Source: Akkermansia muciniphila (GTDB lineage Bacteria; Verrucomicrobiota; Verrucomicrobiia; Verrucomicrobiales; Akkermansiaceae). Taken from it: a DNA stretch of 64,000 nt. Each line of letters opens with the position of its first letter. Positions within the stretch are counted from its first letter, which is position 1. The DNA is taken from positions 1,016,596-1,080,595 of the forward strand of contig NZ_PJKB01000001.1 of NCBI RefSeq assembly GCF_002884975.1. Direction: 5' to 3'. Positions 47,979 through 55,412 of the stretch are shown here, piece by piece. The position numbers were made by a program, and so were the translations under genes. The notes under the pieces were generated by a model. The model was given only the letters and a program-made list of their open reading frames with translations. It made no database searches and had not been told where the DNA came from.

Positions 47979-48218
47979 ATGAAGAAATACATTACAGGCG
48001 GCATTGCTGCACTTATTACGTTGGCGGCCATCTGCATGATGACCGGTCAGTCACAGGCCTCCTCTCATCAACAATCTGTAGAGGACGCCATTTGCCATCA
48101 ACAGAATCAGGGGGTCATCGTTTGTCCGGGGTGCCAGGGCAAGGGTAATATCGGAGGGCAGAAATGCCAGCGTTGCCAGGGACGAGGCATCCTTAAGTCA
48201 AATGGCATGCCTCTTTAA
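47979..48218 (+). CDS. Small exported CxxCxGxG (DnaJ-zinc-finger-like) protein
   Basis: A 79-aa product from MKKYITGGIAALITLAAICM, a signal peptide (an upstream Met at 47955 would weaken it). The mature part has two CxxCxGxG repeats, CPGCQGKG and CQRCQGRG, spaced by GNIGGQK. This is the DnaJ central zinc-finger motif in miniature, probably one zinc site. Exported forms are known as hypothetical proteins only. Possibly controlled by the XRE regulator through the dyad 55-90 bp upstream. Confidence 0.72.
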   Translation: MKKYITGGIAALITLAAICMMTGQSQASSHQQSVEDAICHQQNQGVIVCPGCQGKGNIGGQKCQRCQGRGILKSNGMPL

Positions 48219-48304
48219 GAGGCATTAGTGAGAAGGATATTGTTTCTAATTCGAAACGACATCTTTCTTCTTGCTTACCTATCTCATACAAATCATTGAA
48301 ATTC

Positions 48305-49309
48305 ATGGATAACAAGCAGTATTACGTCACCTTGCCAGACAAAGCTCAGGAAGGCCCGTATGATGAAAAAGATCTCATTACCCGGTTTCAAGCGGGCAAA
48401 TATCCGGAAGGTACGCTTGTATGGCAGGAGGGAATGGATAGCTGGATACTCATTGAAACAATGATATCGAATGCAGAGAAAATAACAACTGATGAGAAGG
48501 AATCTGCCGATTGTAAACCGAATACACCTCCTCTCCCCGCTGCTATTCCTCCGACACCGCCAACTCCTTCGATTCCCGATAATTTCAAGAAAGAGTATTA
48601 TGTAGCGGATTATGATGGCAATAAGCAAGGGCCATATTCTTTAGATGAACTAAAGAACTCTGTAAAAACAGGAAAGCTGTATGGTTCCGAGTTGGGGTGG
48701 AAACAGGGCATGACAGATTGGGTGTCTTTAGAGGATATTCTGGATACTCGCCCTGTCACTTACTACATGGAACCCCAAAGCTGGGTTGCCTGTAGTTTTT
48801 TCTGCGCATCATCAATCCTGAGTATAGCGTTAACCATAGCATTCAGTGAGCGTAGTTATGATGCTTTCATGATCTGCCGATTGATGTGCCGATTGACTTT
48901 GTTGACAGCATCTATCTTGCTATTGATCCGGCTTTTCAAGGCATGGGAGGTATTACAGAATATTTCCGCTCGTATTCGGATTCCTTCTCCCGGCCAGGCT
49001 ATAGGATTTCTTTTCATTCCACTTTTTAATTTTTATTGGGGATTTGTTGCCTTTTGCAAAATAAGCTCATTAGGAAATAAGCTGTTAAAACGCCCCGGAA
49101 GCATTCAATTATGGCCATTTTTAACATATTGTATTCTTAATATATTAGGGTTTATTGTTCTTGTTGCTTCAGGAGGGGCATCCAGCCGAGGAGCTGTTGA
49201 GCGTTGGTTGATCGTTGGTAACATTATTTCCATCTGTTCTACTGCTTGCGCTATATTTATGATTTATTACATCAATAAGTTGATTTTCAAATATAATAAA
49301 ACTAAATGA
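48305..49309 (+). CDS. GYF_2-domain membrane protein (two GYF domains)
   Basis: A 334-aa product from Met 48305 (48296 also possible). Residues ~3-55 and ~98-150 are two GYF_2-type domains: QYYVTLPDKAQEGPYDEKDL ... GTLVWQEGMDSW, and EYYVADYDGNKQGPYSLDEL ... GSELGWKQGMTDW. They are joined by a Pro-rich linker (PPLPAAIPPTPPTPSIP). The rest contains four to five membrane segments (~165-330) resembling the DUF4328/RDD-like membrane part often fused to GYF_2. Such proteins are thought to tether partners at the membrane; function unknown. The coding sequence is AT-rich relative to the host. Confidence 0.72.
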   Translation: MDNKQYYVTLPDKAQEGPYDEKDLITRFQAGKYPEGTLVWQEGMDSWILIETMISNAEKITTDEKESADCKPNTPPLPAAIPPTPPTPSIPDNFKKEYYVADYDGNKQGPYSLDELKNSVKTGKLYGSELGWKQGMTDWVSLEDILDTRPVTYYMEPQSWVACSFFCASSILSIALTIAFSERSYDAFMICRLMCRLTLLTASILLLIRLFKAWEVLQNISARIRIPSPGQAIGFLFIPLFNFYWGFVAFCKISSLGNKLLKRPGSIQLWPFLTYCILNILGFIVLVASGGASSRGAVERWLIVGNIISICSTACAIFMIYYINKLIFKYNKTK

Positions 49310-49357
49310 TCACATTGAACATATCGTTTATGTTACTATAACCCTTTGTAGAACAAT

Positions 49358-50264
49358 ATGAATACAAAAATGTATCGAATTATCCTATTTGTAGTACTTT
49401 CTTTGATTTCCGCAGTACTCCTTTCCTCATGTGGAAAAACCGATAATCCCGAAGCCAATAAAAGAGATTCGAAAGGAAATACGGTTCTCATGAAAGCTGT
49501 CAAAGAGGGGAACATCGATTGGGTGACGGAATTGATCAAGGACGGAGCGCGTGTAGATGCGAAGGGAGAAGATGGGGATACAGCTCTAATATGGGCTGTT
49601 GATAGTAGGCATACGGAATGCGTGAAAGCATTGATAGACGCTGGGGCAGACCTCAACATGGAGGCTAAGAATGGGGATACGGCTCTCATATTGGCTGCTA
49701 ATAGAGGATATACAGATTGTGTAAAAGTATTGCTGAAAGCCGGGGCAGATGTAAACGGAAAGAATAAAAAAAGGAGAAATGCCTCTCACGGAAGCTGCTT
49801 ATAATGGACGTACAGACAGTGTGAAAGCATTGCTGGAAGCAGGAGCAAACGTGAATGCCCAGGATAAGGATGGGAGAACAGCTCTCATGTGGGCTACTGA
49901 TGATAAGTATCCGGACTGTGTGAAAACATTACTGGGAGCTGGTGCAGACGTAAACGTGAAGGATAAAGATGGGAAAACGGCTTTAATGAGGGCTACTTAT
50001 AATGAGCTTACAGACAGTGTGAAAGCATTGCTGGGAGCGGGAGCAAACGTGAATGTTAAGGATAATGACGGGCGTACGGCTCTCATGTATGCGATTGGTC
50101 CTTATTCTGGCCATGACCGTGGAGAATGCATGAAAGAGTTGTTAGCGGCCGGGGCAAATGTGAATATGAAAGATAAGGAAGGGAACACGGCTCTCATGCT
50201 GGCTACCAGATATAACTGTACGAAATGCGAGAAATTGCTACGGGAAGCCGGGGCCAAAGAGTAG
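49358..50264 (+). pseudogene. Ankyrin-repeat lipoprotein, split by a homopolymer frameshift
   Basis: Two overlapping frames form one protein of about 300 aa. The first (49358-49804) has a lipoprotein signal (MNTKMYRIILFVVLSL, then LLSSC) and three ankyrin repeats (GNTVLMKAVKEGNIDWV, GDTALIWAVDSRHTECVKAL, GDTALILAANRGYTDC). The second (from 49779) continues with further repeats to EKLLREAGAKE. The break is at a run of seven A (49766-49772); six A would restore GKNKKGEMPLTEAAYNGRT in frame. It may be a true mutation, a sequencing error, or a slippage site allowing phase variation or transcriptional frameshifting. Surface or periplasmic interaction protein. Confidence 0.8.
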
Positions 50265-50314
50265 CGTTGGAATAATTTCTACTCTATTATCATGTAAGAA
50301 AGGAGATTCTTATT

Positions 50315-50476
50315 ATGAAAGACAAATCAATCAAACAACCGTGGCCTCGCAGTGCAAAGATCACTGTGTGGGTACTGAGTGTCTTGCTGCTGGGCTCTCT
50401 TGTGCTTACTTATATAGTACAGCACATATTAGGCCAGGAGATCATAGACCTGCAAAATAGCCTTCCTATCTATTGA
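50315..50476 (+). CDS. Single-pass membrane protein (53 aa)
   Basis: A 53-aa product (MKDKSIKQPWPRSAKITVWV) with one central membrane helix (VLSVLLLGSLVLTYIV) and a short tail ending LQNSLPIY. A good ribosome site (AAGGAGA) lies 10 bp upstream and a strong terminator 20 bp downstream, so it is a real, independently ending transcript. Function unknown; the position behind the ankyrin lipoprotein suggests an operon. Confidence 0.72.
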   Translation: MKDKSIKQPWPRSAKITVWVLSVLLLGSLVLTYIVQHILGQEIIDLQNSLPIY

Positions 50477-50495
50477 GTTAGGACAGTGTAATTCT

Positions 50496-50545
50496 CAACC
50501 CTTTGCCGTTTCGTGTCAGGAACGGCAAAGGGTTGATTTTCTTTT
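50496..50545 (+). terminator. Rho-independent terminator
   Basis: A 15-bp perfect stem (CAACCCTTTGCCGTT / AACGGCAAAGGGTTG), 10-nt loop and ATTTTCTTTT. Confidence 0.93.
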
Positions 50546-50750
50546 ACCTGGCTCGTAAAATATCGACATGAGATTTTCTTACTGGCAACAACTTACCAAG
50601 TCTGCCTCTACAATACACGGTTCCGGGTATGACAAGTTCATGTCTACGTTCCCATGGCAGAGGGATGTGAAAATTCTTCTCTTTTGAAATAACACCTCCC
50701 TCACCGTCATATATACCAGACACAGGTTCTTACCTGCCTGTCATTATCAC

Positions 50751-50790
50751 AAAGCCGCCATGTTCCCATCCCAGGCATGGCGGCTTTTCC
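50751..50790. terminator. Hairpin terminator candidate
   Basis: An 11-bp stem (AAGCCGCCATG / CATGGCGGCTT) with a 13-nt loop and TTT on either side, about 90 bp beyond the 3' end of the minus-strand membrane gene. The rest of 50546-50878 contains no gene I can support. Confidence 0.6.
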
Positions 50791-50878
50791 AGTTTCAAGA
50801 TCCTCGACATGCTTCACCACATATCAGCCGACCTCAACTGCATGGCAAAGTCAACCGCATCACCGCAAAGCACAGCGG

Positions 50879-51895
50879 TTACTTGTCCTTCCATGCAAAA
50901 TCACGGAGAGTACCAAGAAACCTCTTCCATAGCGGTAAATCAAAGTCAAAATCCTTAAAGCCATACAACAATCGTGTGCAAAAATAATCTTTACTCTTGG
51001 CAAAGACATACGGCTTGGCATCCTCATAAAGCTTGTAGTCAAAATCATCTTCCAGTCCAATCTGCATATAAAACCAGAAAATGAATCGTTCCCGATAATT
51101 GATAATTTCAGCAATGTAGCGGCGATATTCATCCTTGTCCTCATCAAGACATGACTTCTTAATAAACTGAAACAGATAGAGATAGGATATCATTTGAGGT
51201 GCAAAAGGATTGCAAATATTCGCCAGCAATCCTTGTACATAACCTAATACTTCCTTAAGCAATTTCTGTCCGTATTCACTATCCCAATTTTGACATGCTT
51301 TCTCATACTGATCAAGCAAGACCTCCCTTGAAGCGATTTCTTCAATAATTGCCCCCATTACATTACCATTTTCTTCTTTTTCATCATTCATATAGACACC
51401 AGAAAACCGTTTCTTGAATGCCTCTTCGACAGAGGCATGATAATCACAGCATTTTTGTGGGTTAGGGTTTTTGCAATAACAGTCATGAAATTTTTTGAGA
51501 AATGCAAGAATCTCATAATAGGCTGTCTTTGCCTCTACAGGGCAAAATTTCTTTTGAGAAAGAAATACTTGAATCTTCGGGGTTAAAACTGTCTCGAACA
51601 TCTGCCTGTTATTAATATCGCGTTCGGCTTTTGTCGCGATCATCTGACATCTCAACGTCAGCAAAACCGCCCAAGCGGCAAATCCAGCGAAAATACAACT
51701 TAACGGCATGAATTTATCACTAGTATTTAAGGGGTCATCTGAGAACGACGCCCATACATTGAAATAAAATCCGTATCCTATCGAGCCGCCAACAATAGTA
51801 ATCACTGCCACAATCCACCAAAACTTTTCCCATCCTTTCATTTTGCCATGATGTTTCATACTACCATTCACACTATCATGTTCACATAATCCCAT
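50879..51895 (-). CDS. Membrane-anchored putative phage abortive-infection protein (AbiC-like)
   Basis: A 338-aa product with two N-terminal membrane helices (WWIVAVITIVGGSIGYGFYF and FAGFAAWAVLLTL) and a long soluble, Cys/Tyr-rich helical region. The segment YLYLFQFIKKSC ... YRRYIAEIINYRERFIFWFYM resembles the RxxL-type helical region of the putative AbiC family, in which a short membrane anchor precedes a cytoplasmic domain. The resemblance is by eye only. Location in an island with restriction-modification supports a defence role. AT-rich coding sequence. The start may also be Met 13 (MKHHGKMKGW). Confidence 0.5.
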   Translation of the reverse strand: MGLCEHDSVNGSMKHHGKMKGWEKFWWIVAVITIVGGSIGYGFYFNVWASFSDDPLNTSDKFMPLSCIFAGFAAWAVLLTLRCQMIATKAERDINNRQMFETVLTPKIQVFLSQKKFCPVEAKTAYYEILAFLKKFHDCYCKNPNPQKCCDYHASVEEAFKKRFSGVYMNDEKEENGNVMGAIIEEIASREVLLDQYEKACQNWDSEYGQKLLKEVLGYVQGLLANICNPFAPQMISYLYLFQFIKKSCLDEDKDEYRRYIAEIINYRERFIFWFYMQIGLEDDFDYKLYEDAKPYVFAKSKDYFCTRLLYGFKDFDFDLPLWKRFLGTLRDFAWKDK

Positions 51896-51952
51896 GCAAA
51901 TACAAAAACTTTCCTGAAAAAATGGACAGGGGCTAGCCGCGTACTATTATCA

Positions 51953-52407
51953 ATGGATGCTAAGATAGAGGACAACATGGAGTTCATCAAGATATTTGAG
52001 GAGCGAGCGCAGTTGATATATAACTACAGGCTTACATAGTTTTTGATTTCCCGGATGAGAATGGGAAGCCCTGCAGAAGCAACGGTAGTAAAATCTTGTG
52101 GAATGAGGAATTAAAGTGGGAGTTTCCTGAAGGGATCTTCTCCATATCATTCAAGGATTTGTTGATAATAAAAAACTTAAAAGACCACAAATACTTATCC
52201 TGAGGAGCTTTTAAGTGTTATTGTTTAGGAGGATGTCGATGTTTATCATATAGTGGCGAGCCTATTTTGATACCTCGAAAGGGAACATTTGAAGAATGTC
52301 TTGAACCAAGCTCCAGTAGGCGAAGAGGTCTGGGAAGAAATGACGGAATAGCTCATTTTCTTCTATATAAGGAGGGGGAGCCATTTCCCTTCATTGATTT
52401 CGTATAA
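51953..52407 (+). pseudogene. Broken small gene (frameshift and in-frame stop)
   Basis: Protein-like sequence runs across a frameshift and one stop. MDAKIEDNMEFIKIFEERAQ... ends at TAG 52037. One frame over, VFDFPDENGKPCRSNGSKIL ... SISFKDLLIIKNLKDHKYL runs to TGA 52201. The same frame continues after the TGA with SGEPILIPRKGTFEECLEP ... LLYKEGEPFPFIDFV to TAA 52407. Together about 145 aa of consistent composition. No family recognised. A selenocysteine reading of the TGA is unlikely, because a second lesion is present and no SECIS-like hairpin is seen. Confidence 0.55.
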
Positions 52408-52568
52408 TATTTAATAAGTCTGCCTTTCCGATAGAGCCATTCATCTGAAAATCCCCCTCTCCCCGCGTCATATATCCTTGAGGAAGTAGATTCTCTGCTT
52501 CTTGCCAGTGCCCGCCTCCCGGCCTTGTTCCGGGAGGCGTGCTTTTTGTTGCAACAAACCAATCATCA

Positions 52569-53426
52569 ATGAACATGAATACTCATACATCTACACGCGA
52601 ACTCTATCGCAACCGCGACAATAGCCCGCTGGACAGAAACCAGATCCGGCGTGTCGCCCCCTCCGTCTTCGCCGACCGCGAGGACGACAGCCGTTCGGAA
52701 AAATACCGATTTGTCTCCTCGGATTCCCTGCTCGACCAGATGGAAGAAGCCGGCTTCCTCGTTGTCGGAGCTCAGGAACAACGTACCCGGAAACCGGACG
52801 GAACACCTACCCGCAAGCACCTGATTCGTTTTGCTCACCGGGATGTGCTGGAACACAACCGTGATCAGCGCATCGAAGTGGTCATGATCAACAGCCATAA
52901 CGGTAGCTGTTCCTATCAGCTCATGGCCGGGATCTTCCGGCTGGTCTGCACCAACGGTCTGATTGTCGGGGCACGCATTGCCGCCATCAACATCCGCCAC
53001 ATGGGCCATACCGGGGAGGATGTGATTGCCGCAAGTCTCCGGCTGGCCGGAGAAACGCCCCGGATCATGGACGACATCCATCGCATGCAGGGAGTCGAAC
53101 TCCCCTACAAGCGGCAGGTGGACTTCGTTCATGAAGCGGCACAGTTGCGCATGGGAGACGACTATGAAGACAGGATACGTCCCGAAGCACTTCTGTCGCC
53201 CCGGCGCTGGAACGACATCGGCTTTACGGCGGGAGGTCAGGCTACCGTCTGGCAGTGCTTCAACCGGGTTCAGGAAAACCTGATCAGGGGAGGAGTCCCT
53301 TTGAAACCTCAGAAGGAAGGTGCTTATCGTCGCCGCTCCCTGCGGGCGCTCAACGGTATTGACGGCAATACGCGCCTGAACCGGGAGCTCTGGGATCTGG
53401 CCGACAGCTACGCCCTGAACAACTGA
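52569..53426 (+). CDS. DUF932 domain protein
   Basis: A 285-aa protein of the DUF932 phage/plasmid-like family, common on mobile elements and often found near anti-restriction or ParB-like genes. Motifs: FVSSDSLLDQMEEAGFLVVG, TRKHLIRFAHRD, MINSHNGSCSYQLMAGIFRL, VCTNGLIVG and the C-terminal NGIDGNTRLNRELWDLA. The start at 52569 (MNMNTHTSTRELY) is preferred to an upstream Met at 52539 with no ribosome site. The biochemical role of the family is unproven. It heads a cassette of five small genes reading the same way. Confidence 0.85.
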   Translation: MNMNTHTSTRELYRNRDNSPLDRNQIRRVAPSVFADREDDSRSEKYRFVSSDSLLDQMEEAGFLVVGAQEQRTRKPDGTPTRKHLIRFAHRDVLEHNRDQRIEVVMINSHNGSCSYQLMAGIFRLVCTNGLIVGARIAAINIRHMGHTGEDVIAASLRLAGETPRIMDDIHRMQGVELPYKRQVDFVHEAAQLRMGDDYEDRIRPEALLSPRRWNDIGFTAGGQATVWQCFNRVQENLIRGGVPLKPQKEGAYRRRSLRALNGIDGNTRLNRELWDLADSYALNN

Positions 53427-53438
53427 CCTGAGACGACC

Positions 53439-53771
53439 ATGAGAAGAAAACATCATCCGAAGGTGAAAGGTTTGGGACGGACTCCGTCCCTGACCGGTCT
53501 GGAGCTGTCTATCCTCCTGTACCTTCACGGCAACTTCGAACGAAGCGATGAGGAAATCATGGCAGAATGCCGTGACATCGAACAGGAAAGCGTCAGGCAT
53601 GCCATCCGTGGTTTGGCTGGCAGTGAATTCATCATCCGCACGAAGGAAGAGGAATTCCTGCTTCGTCCCGACTGCTGGCTGATTACCTATGCCGGACGGC
53701 AGGCGCTCAGGCAATGGGTGTCCGCTGCCGCTCCGGTTCGTCGATCATCACGGACAAGGGTTAACGCATGA
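53439..53771 (+). CDS. Small winged-helix-like protein
   Basis: A 110-aa basic protein, 12 bp after DUF932. LTGLELSILLYLHGNFERSDEEI ... ESVRHAIRGLAGSEFIIRTKEE has the helix spacing of a winged helix (MarR/replication-initiator-like), followed by YAGRQALRQWV. No family confirmed. Probably a regulator or accessory of the DUF932 cassette. Confidence 0.62.
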   Translation: MRRKHHPKVKGLGRTPSLTGLELSILLYLHGNFERSDEEIMAECRDIEQESVRHAIRGLAGSEFIIRTKEEEFLLRPDCWLITYAGRQALRQWVSAAAPVRRSSRTRVNA

Positions 53772-53780
53772 GGCACGGCC

Positions 53781-53939
53781 ATGAACATGAAAGGCATCAT
53801 GATCGCCCTGGTAGTGCTCGTACTGCTGTGTCTGTTGGGGCCTGTCGTCGTCGGTATCCTGTCGGCTCTGGTAACCGTAGCTCCGTACCTGCTAGCCGTG
53901 CTGTTGATCCTGGGCACCATCGCCTTCTTCCGCAAGTAA
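53781..53939 (+). CDS. Small membrane protein (52 aa, two helices)
   Basis: A 52-aa product: MNMKGIMIALVVLVLLCLLG (helix 1), a short Ala/Thr/Pro turn, then a second helix (LLAVLLILGTIAFF) and RK. It starts 9 bp after the previous stop and ends 28 bp before the next start, so it is in the same operon. Two-helix hairpin membrane proteins of this size are often holin-like or toxin-like; no family assigned. Confidence 0.65.
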   Translation: MNMKGIMIALVVLVLLCLLGPVVVGILSALVTVAPYLLAVLLILGTIAFFRK

Positions 53940-53967
53940 CTCCGACAGGAAAGGAAGAGAACGAGAC

Positions 53968-54450
53968 ATGAAGACGATACCCATCATCGCGCAACTGCGT
54001 TCCACGAGCGGATACGATACGGACGCTCCGTATGTGTATTTGGAATTGGACATGGAGCTATTGGCCCGGATTGAGAAGGCGGTGTCGCTTTACAGCAGTC
54101 ATCAGAACGATCTCTCACTGGGGCTGAGCAAGCTGACGATTCACGGCCCGTCCATGACGGCTCTGGTGAATCTCCCGAAACTGACGGAAGAACAGCAGAA
54201 GTCTCTGGACGACGACGAAAGCATCCTGCTGGATTCGCCGATTCCGGAGGCGGAGCTGGCTACCCTTGAAAGCTGCATCCGGCTCTGCGGTGAAGCCATC
54301 GACATTCTTGATGCCCGGTGCCTGTATGCTGTCGCCTGCAACAGGCACACACGTGACATGTATGAAGCCAATATCGGGGCCGTACTGAGACATCTGCTCA
54401 AGTCCCGCCATCATCCCGGAAAGGAGGTGTTGCCTGATGCTGACGATTGA
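53968..54450 (+). CDS. Hypothetical island protein (160 aa)
   Basis: A 160-aa acidic protein: MKTIPIIAQLRSTSGYDTDA, LELDMELLARIEKAVSLYSS, LPKLTEEQQKSLDDDESILL and a C-terminal Cys/His stretch LYAVACNRHTRDMYEANIG. No membrane segments or signal peptide. It resembles the uncharacterised companion proteins of DUF932 genes on other mobile elements in position and size. Its end overlaps the next gene by 14 bp. Confidence 0.68.
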   Translation: MKTIPIIAQLRSTSGYDTDAPYVYLELDMELLARIEKAVSLYSSHQNDLSLGLSKLTIHGPSMTALVNLPKLTEEQQKSLDDDESILLDSPIPEAELATLESCIRLCGEAIDILDARCLYAVACNRHTRDMYEANIGAVLRHLLKSRHHPGKEVLPDADD

Positions 54451-54568
54451 AAAGTACAAGGGCACCCGCTTCTGGGCCGTTTTCCGCGATGGAGAGCTGT
54501 TGGCCGTGACCGTGTACAAGCGTGGAGCCGAGGCGATCGTCAGGACGCTGGAAGCCAGGGACGGATAA
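54437..54568 (+). CDS. Small hypothetical protein (43 aa)
   Basis: A 43-aa product (MLTIEKYKGTRFWAVFRDGE, ending VRTLEARDG) with a near-perfect Shine-Dalgarno AAGGAGGTG 7 bp upstream and a 14-bp overlap with the preceding gene. The strong ribosome site, unusual in this window, and the beta-hairpin-like sequence make it convincing. Function unknown; last gene of the DUF932 cassette. Confidence 0.68.
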   Translation: MLTIEKYKGTRFWAVFRDGELLAVTVYKRGAEAIVRTLEARDG

Positions 54569-54657
54569 GGCCGCCATTCAGCAGCTCTTCTTCATCATGA
54601 AGTCGAGCTGTTTTTTAGCTGTTGCAGGGAGGTTCCGATTCTGGCCTCAGATTATGA

Positions 54658-54876
54658 ATACGTATTGAGGGTAATGTAGAGCCCGGATATGTCTGGGCCT
54701 ACGTCTGCAAGTACTTGTTCTCTCCCAGTCTGGATAAGCACAGGTACGAGTACAAACTGTATACCCCAGAGTCGGTTAAAGCTGCTATTCCGAAATGGAT
54801 CAACGAGTATCAGGATAAGGAGATGATCAAGCAGTTCCGGGAAGCCGGGCTGTATGAGCCTCCGAGAATATCGTAG
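54658..54876 (+). pseudogene. Gene fragment, 3' end only
   Basis: A plus-strand frame without a start codon reads as protein: VEPGYVWAYVCKYLFSPSL, KYELYTPES-like (YEYKLYTPESVKAAIPKW) and EMIKQFREAGLYEPPRIS, stopping at TAG 54876. An upstream fragment (SDYEYVLRVM) is in another frame. The 3' remnant of a deleted gene; no family recognised. Confidence 0.5.
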
Positions 54877-55412
54877 TTGAGCCCAGTGTGACACTGCGTG
54901 TCTCATTTTTTTGCAAAATCCTGCACTGAAACAGGGGTAAATGTGACACTGAGGGCACAGAATGGCAACAGTCTAATGAGGGATATTCGGTGCGAATGAT
55001 TGATTAGGAGTAGGTTGCCTGGGTTTGAGTTGTGGGGTGTAAGGCCGCTGCGCCACCACTTTTGAGATAACTCGCGTGCGAATCATTCCTCCCGGAATAA
55101 AACCGCACAGGCAAACTTTCTGCACGCCCTTCTTCTAAAGAAGAAGGGCGTTGCTGATAACGAAAAGAAATAAATCCCCTTCTGCGGAATAATTGCGACC
55201 ATCTTGCAGCATTCTCCCGCATCCCCCGGAGACGGTTCTCCGGGGGATGTAATTGTTTTAGCCCCAGAATGCCCCAGGCAGGCCGTTTATTCTCCGGAGC
55301 GAGATATGAGGCCAGCTCCCTTACGGGGCGTTCTGAAGCCATTTATACCCCAATATCGAGGACATTCTGCCACGCAGCGGACTTCCTGTATGAATTCCTT
55401 GTTGCAAACAGT
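54877..55412. other. Gene-free stretch with two strong hairpins
   Basis: About 535 bp with no gene. It contains a 12-bp perfect hairpin (ACGCCCTTCTTC-TAAA-GAAGAAGGGCGT, 55124-55151) and a 13-bp GC-rich one (CATCCCCCGGAGA-CGGT-TCTCCGGGGGATG, 55220-55249). They lie downstream of the minus-strand replication-like gene and of the DUF932 cassette, so may act as terminators for either, though T-tracts are poor. Confidence 0.55.

Noticed and set aside
52201-52203. In-frame TGA as selenocysteine
   Set aside because: A separate frameshift lies upstream in the same sequence and no SECIS-like hairpin follows; a pseudogene explains both.
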